55,455 bases of DNA from Bacteroidota bacterium (GCA_009773515.1 WSXX01000041.1:1-55455); one strand, 5' to 3'. Shown: positions 17,092 through 26,136, counted from the first letter of the stretch. Program-made: numbers and translations. Notes: generated by a model not told the origin, from the sequence alone.

Positions 17092-18423
17092 ATGAAGCAA
17101 ACAAAAATTGGTGATTTTTTAAAACGCAGCAAAATACCTGTTGATATTTTGGATGATGAACATTATAATCGTGTAACAATCCGTATTAACCATAATGGTG
17201 TTTCAACAAGGGATAATGAGCTTGGTAAAAAAATCGGAACTAAAAAACAGTTTATATTAAAATCAGGTCAGTTTATTCTTTCCAAAATAGACGCGCGATA
17301 TGGCGCTTTTGGTATTGCTCCTGAAGAAGTCGAAGGTTCAATTATAACTGGTAACTTTTGGGCTTATGATGTTGATAAGATAAAGGTGAATATTGAATGG
17401 TTTAATCAATTTACGAATTCACCTGTCTTTTATGAAGTTTGTGAAAGAGCGAGTTCTGGTATTACTCACAGAAAATATTTGGATGAAAAGTTCTTTTTAA
17501 ATTATGAAATACTTTTGCCTAGTTTGGAAGAGCAGTTAATTCAAATTGAAAAGATAAAAGAACAAAAAATATCTTTTGGCAATCTTTCCACCGAACTCAC
17601 CCACCAACTCACCCTTGTCAAAAAACTTCGCCAACAATTGTTGCAGGACGCAGTGCAAGGCAGGTTGGTGCCACAAAACCCAAGTGATGAGCCCGCCAGC
17701 GAATTGCTAAAGAAAATAAAAGCCGAAAAACAAAAACTGATTGCAGAAGGGAAGCTGAAAAAGGAAAAAGAATTACCACCGATTAAAGCAGAGGAAATTC
17801 CTTTTGAGATTCCAGAGGGTTGGGTTTGGTGTAGGTTGGGGGAGATTGTTAAAATTGTAACTAGCGGTTCAAGAGATTGGGCAAAATACTATTCACTAGA
17901 AGGAGCTATTTTTGTAAGAATGGGTAATCTTTCAAAAGATAGTTACAATCTACGAATGGACAAAATCCAATATGTTAAACCTCCAAGAAATCAAGAAGGT
18001 AACAGAACTAGGCTTGAAGAAAATGATATTCTAATCTCAATAACAGGAGAAGTAGGTAACTTGGGGCTGATTCCAAAAGATTTTGGAGAAGCATATATAA
18101 ATCAACACACTGCATTAGTGCGATTGAACAGAAACATCATAACAAAATTTATTTGTAATCTTTTTTTATCTGTTACAATGCAAAAACAATTCAATGCACC
18201 ACAAAGAGGCATGAAAAACAGTTTTAGATTAACTGATATAGATTATTTACTGACCCCTTTGCCTCCAATTTCTGAACAGCACCGCATCGTTCAAAAACTC
18301 GAAGAACTTATGCAAAACTGCGATGCCTTAGAAGCCAGCATTAAAGACAGCGCATCACAAAACGAGAAGTTATTGCAACAGGTATTGCGGGAGGCTTTGC
18401 GCAAGGAAGTGGTTGCTGTTTGA
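17092..18423 (+). CDS. hsdS: Type I restriction-modification, specificity subunit
   Basis: 443 aa with two target-recognition halves: TRD1 about 1-170, a central conserved helical region about 175-225 (LTHQLTLVKKLRQQLLQDAV, rich in Lys/Glu), TRD2 from about 250 (IPEGWVWCRLGEIVK) to 400, and a C-terminal helix pair (LPPISEQHRIVQKLEELMQ). The first TRD starts abruptly at residue 1 (MKQTKIGDFLKRSKIP) and is more AT-rich than the conserved helices, as expected if TRDs are exchanged. It dictates the bipartite recognition site of the complex. After its stop come GTTTAAA-rich spacers and then the carB 3'-end fragment. Confidence 0.92.
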   Translation: MKQTKIGDFLKRSKIPVDILDDEHYNRVTIRINHNGVSTRDNELGKKIGTKKQFILKSGQFILSKIDARYGAFGIAPEEVEGSIITGNFWAYDVDKIKVNIEWFNQFTNSPVFYEVCERASSGITHRKYLDEKFFLNYEILLPSLEEQLIQIEKIKEQKISFGNLSTELTHQLTLVKKLRQQLLQDAVQGRLVPQNPSDEPASELLKKIKAEKQKLIAEGKLKKEKELPPIKAEEIPFEIPEGWVWCRLGEIVKIVTSGSRDWAKYYSLEGAIFVRMGNLSKDSYNLRMDKIQYVKPPRNQEGNRTRLEENDILISITGEVGNLGLIPKDFGEAYINQHTALVRLNRNIITKFICNLFLSVTMQKQFNAPQRGMKNSFRLTDIDYLLTPLPPISEQHRIVQKLEELMQNCDALEASIKDSASQNEKLLQQVLREALRKEVVAV

Positions 18424-18540
18424 TGCAGGAGATAAACCCTAAGACTTTAAACGGACTTTAAAGAAGGTTTAAATGCCATTTAAAAACCCTTTAAACAATG
18501 TCCGGCGACTGAATGAAAGGTAAATAAGTCGCAACCACCC

Positions 18541-18708
18541 TCCTATCCACCCCTCATCCCAATCCCATCACCACCCCCCATACTTATTCCGGCTTTTCAG
18601 TTCCAGATCATCGAGCGATATGCGGCAACCGGCAGTAAGGAATGCGGCTGCAAGCTGGGCATTGGTGATAATGGGGATATTGTAATCAATGGCGCTGAGC
18701 CGGATGGT
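18541..18708 (-). pseudogene. Displaced copy of the carB 3' end
   Basis: 18541-18708 matches 19401-19569. Read on the minus strand, 18708-18568 encodes the last 46 codons of carB in frame and still ends in a stop (TGA; carB itself uses TAG). I count 7 base changes in 138 coding bases and four amino-acid changes (R to L, E to D, W to R, E to K near the end). It has no upstream part and is not expressed as CarB. Its right boundary touches the fourth cassette leader. This is the kind of footprint left when an element inserts at the 3' end of a gene and restores it. Confidence 0.85.
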
Positions 18709-18815
18709 TTGGATATTTAAATTGTTGTTATATTTGAGGCGGAAATATGGCTTTCATTTTCGCTCACAAGGGTGGATATTAGTCAGATATACGCAACATT
18801 GCGAAATCCGGTTTT
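18709..18815 (+). promoter_or_regulatory. Cassette leader, copy 4
   Basis: GGATATTTAAATTGTTGT precedes TATATTTG (18729-18736), with TTTG 17 nt before it. GAGGCGGAAATATGG follows, then GATATACGCAACATTGCG, centred on GCAACATTGC (18793-18802). The layout is the same as at 5630, 7650 and 9590. The ATG at 18837 is about 100 nt after the -7 box. Confidence 0.7.
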
Positions 18816-18836
18816 TGTATAGTTAAAAAAGATAAA

Positions 18837-19115
18837 ATGAATATTTATTTCTCTTTATTTTGGATTTTGAGTATCCTATTTTATGTTCTGTTTTTCTATC
18901 AGATAAATAGATTCGAAAAAAGACAAAGTTTAATAATTGAAAGATACTCCGGCAACAAATTTCCAAAGATTAGAGAATTAAAAAAGATTGTAAAAAGTTC
19001 TCCTGATAAAGCAATAATTCTTCAGGTTAGAAGAGCTCTGATTTACTTGTACTTGAGTAGAATTTCTTTTGCTGCTCCAATAATAATTTACTTTTTATTA
19101 GCAATTTTCCGTTGA
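18837..19115 (+). CDS. Small membrane protein, unknown
   Basis: 92 aa with two hydrophobic helices (about 3-22 and 70-90) and a basic cytoplasmic middle (RFEKRQSLIIERYSGNKFPK, then RELKKIVKS). I recognise no family. It is the only gene in the segment between the carB 3'-end fragment and intact carB, and it has the same leader as the defence modules, so it is treated as a single-gene cassette. It could be a small effector or immunity-type membrane protein; nothing in the sequence proves that. Confidence 0.6.
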   Translation: MNIYFSLFWILSILFYVLFFYQINRFEKRQSLIIERYSGNKFPKIRELKKIVKSSPDKAIILQVRRALIYLYLSRISFAAPIIIYFLLAIFR

Positions 19116-19216
19116 CAATATTGCAAAAATGAGAAATATACAACATTTCCTCTTTTGCCAGATCGGCCTATGGTAATCGTTGTTCTCAGAATCGGACTTT
19201 ACGGCCTGATATTTTT

Positions 19217-19404
19217 TTATTTAGCAGTGTTACACCACGCGTCATGGGACGCGCGGGAGCGACATGGGTATTGACAAGCAAAGCACAAGTAAAGTCAAGA
19301 AAGTCGTCCTTTATTTAGCAGTGTTACACCACGCGTCAGGGGACGCGCGGGAGCGACATAGGTATTGACAAGCAAAGCACAAGTATAGTCAAGAAAGTCG
19401 TCCT
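19217..19404. repeat. 94-bp tandem repeat, two copies, with CACGCGTC core
   Basis: Copies at 19217-19310 and 19311-19404 differ at only a few bases. Each holds CACGCGTCAGGGGACGCG, also the core of the 48-bp repeat at 753-880, and ends GTCAAGAAAGTCGTCCT. The second copy runs directly into the region shared with the carB-end duplication at 19401. Confidence 0.85.
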
Positions 19405-19428
19405 ATCCACCCCTCAACACAAATCCCC

Positions 19429-22400
19429 CTACCACCCCCCATACTCATTCCAGCTTTTCAGCTCCAGTTCATCGAGCGATATGCGGCAACCGGCGGTAAG
19501 GAATGCGGCTGCAAGCTGGGCATTGGTGATAATGGGGATATTGTAATCAATGGCGCTGCGGCGGATGGTGTAATCGTTGTGAAGTTCGGCTTTGGTAAGG
19601 TTCTTTGGGATATTCACCACCAGATCTATTTTGCGTTCACGGATATAGTCAAGGGTGTTGGGCTGTGCATTTTCATCGGGCCAGTGCAGCACTTTTGCAT
19701 CTATGCCGTTGTCGCTGAGAAACTTTGCCGTGCCACGGGTTGCATAAATTGTAATTCCTTTATCCGCCAGCAATCGGACAGGCTCAAGCAATTGTACCTT
19801 TGATTTTACATCGCCGCTGGATAACAATATGCTGCGTTCGGGCATTTTATATCCCACCGAAAACATGGCTTTAAGCAAGGCATCGTGAAAAGTTTCGCCG
19901 AGGCAGGCTACTTCGCCGGTTGAGGCCATATCCACACCCAGCACAGGATCGGCCTTAGCCAATCGCGAAAACGAAAACTGCGGGGCTTTTATGCCCAGAT
20001 AATCAATGTCGAACATGCTCTTGTGCGGCACTTCAACCTTCTGCCCCAGCATAACACGGGTGGCAATATCAATAAAATTGATCTTCAGCACCTTTGAAAC
20101 AAACGGAAAACTGCGCGAAGCCCTCAGGTTACATTCAATCACTTTTATATGGTTGTCTTTTGCCAGAAACTGAATATTAAAAGGTCCTGTGATTTCGAGC
20201 GCCATGGCGATCTGCCGCGTAATGCGTTTGATGCGGCGCGTAGTTTCAAGGTAGAGTTTCTGCGCCGGAAAAACGATGGTAGCATCGCCCGAGTGAACGC
20301 CGGCAAACTCAACATGCTCCGAAATGGCATAAACCACAATTTCACCTTTATCGGCCACGGCATCCACTTCAATTTCTTTGGCAAATTCGATAAACTCAGA
20401 AACCACCACCGGATGCTCTTTTGAAACCAGCGCGGCAACCTGAAGAAAATGCCGGAGGTCATCGGGGTTTGAAACCACATTCATGGCCGCACCCGAAAGC
20501 ACATACGACGGACGGATCAGCAGCGGATAACCCACTATCCCGGCAAACGAAACTATTTCGGCAATGCTGCTGAGTTCGCGCCAGCGGGGCTGATCCACAT
20601 CAAGCGTATCGAGCAGCGAAGAGAATTTGTGACGATCTTCGGCCATATCAATATTCACCGGCGAAGTGCCCAGAATATGAACGCCGGAATTGTACAAACG
20701 CATGGCGAGGTTATTGGCAATCTGCCCGCCGGTTGCCAGAATGGTACCCAGCGGCTGCTCCACATCCAGAATATCCATCACCCGCTCATAACTCAGCTCA
20801 TCAAAATAGAGGCGGTCGCACATATCGTAATCGGTGCTCACGGTTTCGGGATTGTAATTGATCATCACAGAACGATATCCCATTTGCCGTATGGTCTGCA
20901 GCGCATTCACCCCCGACCAGTCAAACTCAACCGAACTGCCGATGCGGTAAGCGCCGGAACCAAGCACCACCACCGATTTATTGTCGTTTTCAGGCGCTAC
21001 ATCAGAAACATTGCCGTTGTAGGTGAGGTAAAGATAATTGGTGGCCGCGGGGTACTCAGCAGCCAGGGTATCAATCTGCTTTACCACTGGTTTTATGTGA
21101 TGATTTACCCGCCATTCACGGATTTTAAGCATTCGTTCGTGCATGGTGCCCGCCTCGTCATTCAGCAGAAACCGGGCAAGCTGAAAGTCGGAAAAGCCAA
21201 GTTGTTTGGCTTCACGCATCAGTTCGGGCGTAAGCTGTGCAAATGGGGTGTTTTTTATCTTTTCAGAAAGCTTGCTGATGGTGTTCAGCCCTTCAAGAAA
21301 CCATGGATCAATGCGGGTAAGTTCGTGTAAACGCTCAACGGAATATCCTCTGGCAAAAGCTTCGGCCAAAGCATAAATGCGCATATCGGTGGGTTCATTC
21401 AGGCTCTTGTCGAGGTCAGGAAACTCCATTTGAGGATTTGCCACAAAACCATGCAGGCCAAGTCCGGTCATGCGCAATCCTTTTTGAATGGCTTCCTCAA
21501 AAGTGCGGCCGATGGACATAATCTCTCCCACCGATTTCATGCTGGAACCAATTTCTTTGGCAACGCCCGTAAATTTATTCAGATCCCAGCGCGGAATTTT
21601 GCAAACGATATAATCGAGGGCGGGTTCAAAAAGTGCGGAAGTGGTTTTTGTTACGTTGTTTTTAAGCTCATGCAGACCATAACCCAGCGCCAGTTTGGCT
21701 GCAACATGGGCCAGCGGATAACCTGTTGCTTTTGAGGCCAGTGCAGATGAACGCGATAGGCGGGCATTCACTTCAATCACACGGTAATCCTCAGAATTGG
21801 GATCGAGGGCAAACTGCACATTACACTCGCCCACAATGCCCACGCTGCGCACAATTTCAATGGAAATGCTCCGCAGTTTGTGATATTCGGAATTGCTCAG
21901 CGTTTGTGAAGGCGCCACCACAATGCTCTCGCCGGTGTGAATGCCAAGCGGGTCGAAATTCTCCATATTGCAAACCGTAATGCAATTGTCATAACGGTCG
22001 CGCACCACTTCGTATTCAATTTCCTTCCAGCCTTTCAGCGATTCCTCGATAAGAATCTGATCGGAATATGAGAAGGCATTGGCCACCAGCCGGTCAAGTT
22101 CATCCATATTGCTGCAAAAGCCTGAGCCTTGTCCGCCAAGCGTAAAAGCAGCCCTTACAATAATCGGGAAACCAAGTTCAGCAGCAGCTTCGCGGGCCAT
22201 AGAAACGGAAGTTACCGCGATACTTTTGGGCGTATCAACGCTGATGGAATGCAGTTTGGCCTTAAAAAGCTGACGATCCTCGGTTTCGATAATTGCATCA
22301 ACGGGAGTTCCCAGCACTTTCACGCCATACTTTTCAAGGATGCCTTTGCGGTAAAGTTCCACCCCGCAATTGAGGGCAGTTTGTCCGCCAAAAGCAAGCA

Positions 22401-22653
22401 GAATGCCTTCAGGACGTTCCTTTTCAATGATTTTGGTGACAAAATCGGCCGTAACCGGTAGAAAATAAACGGTGTCGGCTACTCCTTTTGAAGTTTGAAC
22501 AGTAGCAATGTTGGGATTAATGAGAATGGTTTGAATTCCTTCTTCGCGCAAAGCTTTCAGCGCCTGCGAACCGCTGTAATCAAACTCACCGGCTTCACCG
22601 ATTTTAAGCGCACCCGAGCCGAGTACCAGAACTTTTCCTATATCGTGTTTCAT
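19429..22653 (-). CDS. carB: Carbamoyl-phosphate synthase, large subunit
   Basis: 1074 aa from the ATG at 22653 (MKHDIGKVLVLGSGALKIGE); a longer frame adds 16 unlikely residues. The two homologous ATP-grasp halves are both present: the first from KVLVLGSG, the second from SVVVLGSGAYRIGSSVEFDW. The C-terminal MGS-like allosteric domain runs from about residue 935 (GDVKSKVQLLEPVRLLADKG). It makes carbamoyl phosphate from ammonia released by CarA, bicarbonate and two ATP, for pyrimidines and arginine. Length and motifs are normal. Its 3' end is duplicated at 18541-18708. It lies downstream of carA but is separated from it by about 495 bp of repeats, so it may have its own promoter. Confidence 0.97.
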   Translation of the reverse strand: MKHDIGKVLVLGSGALKIGEAGEFDYSGSQALKALREEGIQTILINPNIATVQTSKGVADTVYFLPVTADFVTKIIEKERPEGILLAFGGQTALNCGVELYRKGILEKYGVKVLGTPVDAIIETEDRQLFKAKLHSISVDTPKSIAVTSVSMAREAAAELGFPIIVRAAFTLGGQGSGFCSNMDELDRLVANAFSYSDQILIEESLKGWKEIEYEVVRDRYDNCITVCNMENFDPLGIHTGESIVVAPSQTLSNSEYHKLRSISIEIVRSVGIVGECNVQFALDPNSEDYRVIEVNARLSRSSALASKATGYPLAHVAAKLALGYGLHELKNNVTKTTSALFEPALDYIVCKIPRWDLNKFTGVAKEIGSSMKSVGEIMSIGRTFEEAIQKGLRMTGLGLHGFVANPQMEFPDLDKSLNEPTDMRIYALAEAFARGYSVERLHELTRIDPWFLEGLNTISKLSEKIKNTPFAQLTPELMREAKQLGFSDFQLARFLLNDEAGTMHERMLKIREWRVNHHIKPVVKQIDTLAAEYPAATNYLYLTYNGNVSDVAPENDNKSVVVLGSGAYRIGSSVEFDWSGVNALQTIRQMGYRSVMINYNPETVSTDYDMCDRLYFDELSYERVMDILDVEQPLGTILATGGQIANNLAMRLYNSGVHILGTSPVNIDMAEDRHKFSSLLDTLDVDQPRWRELSSIAEIVSFAGIVGYPLLIRPSYVLSGAAMNVVSNPDDLRHFLQVAALVSKEHPVVVSEFIEFAKEIEVDAVADKGEIVVYAISEHVEFAGVHSGDATIVFPAQKLYLETTRRIKRITRQIAMALEITGPFNIQFLAKDNHIKVIECNLRASRSFPFVSKVLKINFIDIATRVMLGQKVEVPHKSMFDIDYLGIKAPQFSFSRLAKADPVLGVDMASTGEVACLGETFHDALLKAMFSVGYKMPERSILLSSGDVKSKVQLLEPVRLLADKGITIYATRGTAKFLSDNGIDAKVLHWPDENAQPNTLDYIRERKIDLVVNIPKNLTKAELHNDYTIRRSAIDYNIPIITNAQLAAAFLTAGCRISLDELELKSWNEYGGW

Positions 22654-22701
22654 GTTGATTCTGATTGTTGCTAAGTGAAAAGATAAAAATAAAATCCTCA
22701 A

Positions 22702-23147
22702 ATATTACACATTTTGTTATCCCCCTCTTCTCCCCCTTTTGGCCTTCGATCCGATAGCTATCGGAACCCCTTCCAATGACAGATTGACGTTTTGTGCTTC
22801 GACTCCGCTCAGCATGACTTCGTATTCAATTGATAATGAATTTATTAAATTGTAACAACGCTACTACAACACCAATGTCACACTGAGCGGAGTCGAAGTG
22901 TCTAAACGCCTTATCTACCAGTCATCTCCGTATTATGCTACCAATGAAGGATTGTTCGGCTTATCCTTTCCCGCACGTGCGGGACTCAGGAGGACATCGT
23001 ATGGGATTGAATGTGAGTGCATTTAAAAAACAATGCTGCCCTAATACGAATGTCACACTGAGCGGAGTCGAAGTGTTTAAACGCTTGATTTAACTGTCAT
23101 CTCCGCATTATTCTCAATTTTTTATTTCGAAAGTTTCTACTCATTTG
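22702..23147. repeat. Repeat-filled carA-carB gap
   Basis: Contains the dispersed 16-mer CTTCGACTCCGCTCAG at 22797-22812 and its reverse complement at 22883-22898 and 23058-23073. GACAGATT/TGTCACAC words and CCCGCACGTGCGGGA (near 22970) are also present. No gene is visible. Identical 16-mers recur at 31097, 31239, 31810, 44250 and 44279. TATCCCCCTCTTCTCCCCCT near 22718 recurs near 41744. Confidence 0.8.
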
Positions 23148-24230
23148 TTAAATGCCTTTGTACCGTTTCACCTCCGCCAGAAATTCATCAAAAAGATATT
23201 CTGTATCGGTTGGGCCGCTTGAAGCTTCGGGATGGAACTGCACCGAAAACTGAGGCAAGGCTTTGTGGCGGATGCCTTCGTTGGTTCCGTCGTTCAGGTT
23301 TACGAACCAGGTATCCCAGTCTTTGCCGAGCGATTGGTTATCAATGGCATATCCATGATTCTGGGAAGTAACCAGCGCCTTGTTGGTGCCGGTCTGCAGT
23401 ACCGGTTGATTGTGACTCCGGTGCCCGTACCTGAGCTTAAAAGTGTCGGCACCTGAAGCAAGGGCCAGCAATTGGTTTCCCAGACAGATTCCGAAAATCG
23501 GGCGGGGTTTTTCCATCTGCTCTTTTAATTGGGCGATGGTGGCAACACATTGTTTTGGATCACCGGGTCCATTGGAAAGGAAAAGTCCGTCGAAATCCAG
23601 TTTGCTGAGGTCGTAATTCCAGGGAACCCTGATCACGGTGGTATCGCGCTTAAGAAAATGCCTGATGATGTTGTATTTTACACCCAGATCAACCAATGCA
23701 ATGCGCAGGTTTCCGTTTCCATATTCAATTACCTCTTTGGCGCTGACTTCCTCCACCAGATTTTCTGCTCCGGGATCGCGCCAGTCCACATCTTCGGCAT
23801 CCACCACAATTTTCCCGGGCATGGCTCCATGTTCGCGAATAATCTGGGTGAGTGCACGGGTATCGATGCCACCAATTGCCGGAATGCGATGTTTTTCCAG
23901 CCATTCGCCAAGGCTTTGAGATGCGTTCCAATGGCTGTATTGTTCCGAATAACTCGATATTATCAGACCACTGATATGGATTTTGTCGGACTCAAAAAAA
24001 GCGGGCAAACCCGCTTCAAAAATCATATCCGGAACCCCATAGTTGCCAATCAGGGGATAGGTGAGAACCAATAACTGCCCCCGGTACGAGGGATCGGTGA
24101 GGCTTTCGGGATAACCGGTCATGGCAGTGTTAAAAACCACTTCGCCAGACACACTTCCCCGAAACCCGAAAGAATACCCATCGAACGACATGCCGTTGGA
24201 GAGTACTAGTTTTGCGGAGGGTTTCGTCAT
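23148..24230 (-). CDS. carA: Carbamoyl-phosphate synthase, small (glutaminase) subunit
   Basis: 360 aa from the ATG at 24230 (MTKPSAKLVLSNG); an alternative ATG at 24248 adds six residues. The N-terminal CPSase small-chain domain (FNTAMTGYPESLTDPSY) is followed by a class I glutamine amidotransferase with nucleophile Cys249 (IFGICLGNQLLALASG) and His/Glu in VQFHPEASSGP. It hydrolyses glutamine and channels ammonia to CarB. No PyrR or arginine attenuator is apparent in the leader. Length and motifs are normal. Confidence 0.97.
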   Translation of the reverse strand: MTKPSAKLVLSNGMSFDGYSFGFRGSVSGEVVFNTAMTGYPESLTDPSYRGQLLVLTYPLIGNYGVPDMIFEAGLPAFFESDKIHISGLIISSYSEQYSHWNASQSLGEWLEKHRIPAIGGIDTRALTQIIREHGAMPGKIVVDAEDVDWRDPGAENLVEEVSAKEVIEYGNGNLRIALVDLGVKYNIIRHFLKRDTTVIRVPWNYDLSKLDFDGLFLSNGPGDPKQCVATIAQLKEQMEKPRPIFGICLGNQLLALASGADTFKLRYGHRSHNQPVLQTGTNKALVTSQNHGYAIDNQSLGKDWDTWFVNLNDGTNEGIRHKALPQFSVQFHPEASSGPTDTEYLFDEFLAEVKRYKGI

Positions 24231-24288
24231 TAACCTTTTGTTTATCAATAGGTAAGGGTTAAAAAGGAATTGGGAACATTACTGTATG

Positions 24289-24296
24289 CAAAGGTA
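24289..24296 (-). promoter_or_regulatory. -7 box of carA
   Basis: On the minus strand this reads TACCTTTG, a good TAnnTTTG box, 58 nt before the ATG at 24230. The -33 element is weak. Confidence 0.55.
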
Positions 24297-24436
24297 CATA
24301 AGTAAATAGTTGGGTATGTTTTTTAGTTTTTAATAGTTTTCAACATCAGGAAAACTTGCGATTCTAACGCTGTTTTCCAATAACAACAGATTTCTCCCTG
24401 TTTTTAATGAAAGACTGTCACATAACGTTTTGTATT

Positions 24437-24762
24437 TCGCCCTTTCAGGGCTTAATTAGTGATTGTTTCATTACGATGGGCTTCTCCCATCGTTAATGTA
24501 TATCGCCCTTTCAGGGCTTTTTTTATGTTTAGCCCTGAAAGGGCGAAATCTGTTTACACAGCGGCGAAGCCCTGTGATACCGGAGTGTAACAACGAAAAC
24601 AAGCCCTGAAAGGGCGAAATCTGTTAACACAGCGGCGAAGCCCTGTGTTACCGGAGTGTAACAACGAAAACAAGCCCTGAAAGGGCGAAATCTATTAACA
24701 CAGCGGAGAAGCCCTGTGTTACCGAAGTGTAATAACGAAACAAGCCATGAAAGGGCGAAATA
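24437..24762. repeat. 71-bp tandem repeat plus palindromic GCCCTTTCAGGGC units
   Basis: Near-identical units start at 24531, 24602, 24673 and 24743 (the last partial), spaced 71, 71 and 70 bp. Each contains AGCCCTGAAAGGGCG and a GCGAAGCCCTGTG half-palindrome. Inverted CGCCCTTTCAGGGC words lie at about 24439 and 24514. The frame across it is open only because of the repeat. No cas gene and no unique spacers, so it is not CRISPR. Confidence 0.85.
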
Positions 24763-24899
24763 AAAAATATATGCAAACATCGCTTTCTGGACTTTCTCCT
24801 TTAACTTAAATTTCAGCAGGAGCTAATCAGTGCCATAAAATGTTGATAATATAAATCTTCAGCGATGAGAAACTTGTTGCCAGAAATAAACACGAAAGA

Positions 24900-25245
24900 A
24901 AATAAGCCCCAGAGGGGCGCAGCGTTGGTAGCTTGAAGTATTATGAATGAATAGTAAGCCCCAGAGGGGCGTAGCATAAAAATTAATAACTTCAGTTTAA
25001 CTCAAAAATAAATGATTGATCAATTCCTTAGGAGGTAAATCAATTAAATCAAACAAATATGGTGCTTTAAAACCAATTCAAACTCACTTAAAAAAACCAT
25101 GTATTCTTATTCAAATGTAATTTTGCGATTCTACTGCTGATAAATAATAATATCCTCAATCAGAATATGTTTACACGCTGCGCCCCTCTGGGGCTTTTGA
25201 AATAGCCATCGCTTACCTACTACCAACGCTGCGCCCCTCTGGGGC
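24900..25245. repeat. GCCCCAGAGGGGC palindromic repeats
   Basis: AAGCCCCAGAGGGGCG occurs twice on the plus strand (about 24904 and 24957) and as its reverse complement twice (about 25180 and 25230), with GCAGCGTTGGTAG attached to one copy in each orientation. The inverted pairs could fold over about 340 bp. No gene is visible between 24249 and 25432. Confidence 0.7.
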
Positions 25246-25396
25246 TGATCCTCCGATATCTGTCATTACTAGTCCTGCAAGTGCGGGAAAGGACAAAACG
25301 ACTATCTGTAATAGGTTGCAACGATTCAATGTGTTCATAATCCGGTTTGCTATACGACATCGAAAAATTTTATCTGATCTACGTATAAATAATTCC

Positions 25397-25404
25397 TATT
25401 TTTG
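25397..25404 (+). promoter_or_regulatory. -7 box of the YiiX-like gene
   Basis: TATTTTTG fits TAnnTTTG and lies 28 nt before the ATG at 25433. It argues against the longer frame beginning at 25316. Confidence 0.55.
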
Positions 25405-25432
25405 TTTACAGAAGCATTATTCAAGCCAGAAT

Positions 25433-26116
25433 ATGAAAGTCAGGGGTGCTCATAAGCACACAATTTTTCGTGTTATATTGGTGTGTTCGGCACTTGCACT
25501 TGCCAGCTTAGCTTTCATTTTTCATCAAGGTGCCACCCGCCCCACAGCAGCCTCAGAAACCAATATCGACCCCTTTTTACTTGCCGGCATAAATTCAGAA
25601 ATAAAAGACGGAGACATTATTTTCCGCAAAGGCCGGAGCCTGGTCAGCAGTATTGTGATGCTCAACGACCAGGAAACAGACTACTCTCATGTTGGAATTT
25701 GCTGCAAAACTGGCAACGAAATGTTTGTAATTCATGCAGTGCCGGGAGAGCCGGATGAGCAAGGCAACGAAACGGTAAGGTGCGACAGATTGCCTGAATT
25801 TCTCACTCCTGACAAAGCCAGTCTATTTGCTTTTTACCGTTTGAAATGCGACACAACTGGCATTGCATCAGCAGCTGCAGCCAATGCATTGGCGTATTTC
25901 CGGGCAGGGTTGCCATTCGACAAAGCCCTGAATTTCAGAAACGATGACAAACTCTATTGCACCGAACTGGTGTGGAAGGCCTACCTGCAGTCAGGGGTAA
26001 ATATCACAGGCAACCAATTTAAGAAACTGAATTTAAACATATTAACCGACAGCATTATCTTGCCCGGCCATATTCAGAACAGCGCATTGCTTACAAAAAT
26101 ATACCCTCATAATTAA
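25433..26116 (+). CDS. YiiX/YebB-like NlpC/P60-superfamily cysteine hydrolase
   Basis: 227 aa from the ATG at 25433. A signal anchor (IFRVILVCSALALASLAFIF) is followed by the YiiX-type domain: DGDIIFRKGRSLVSSIV, YSHVGI with the catalytic His, and DDKLYCTELVWKAY with the probable catalytic Cys. In this permuted NlpC/P60 group His precedes Cys, as here. It probably acts on peptide or lipid amide bonds in the envelope; the substrate is unknown. The lipoprotein gene follows 20 bp downstream and is probably cotranscribed. Confidence 0.8.
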   Translation: MKVRGAHKHTIFRVILVCSALALASLAFIFHQGATRPTAASETNIDPFLLAGINSEIKDGDIIFRKGRSLVSSIVMLNDQETDYSHVGICCKTGNEMFVIHAVPGEPDEQGNETVRCDRLPEFLTPDKASLFAFYRLKCDTTGIASAAAANALAYFRAGLPFDKALNFRNDDKLYCTELVWKAYLQSGVNITGNQFKKLNLNILTDSIILPGHIQNSALLTKIYPHN

Positions 26117-26136
26117 TTCACCCAAACCCTATCAAA

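Noticed and set aside
20629-21330. Plus-strand frame of 233 codons inside carB
   Set aside because: It is the antisense shadow of a conserved enzyme gene.
24531-24762. Regular direct repeats suggesting a CRISPR array
   Set aside because: The whole 71-bp unit is repeated, with no unique spacers and no cas genes nearby.
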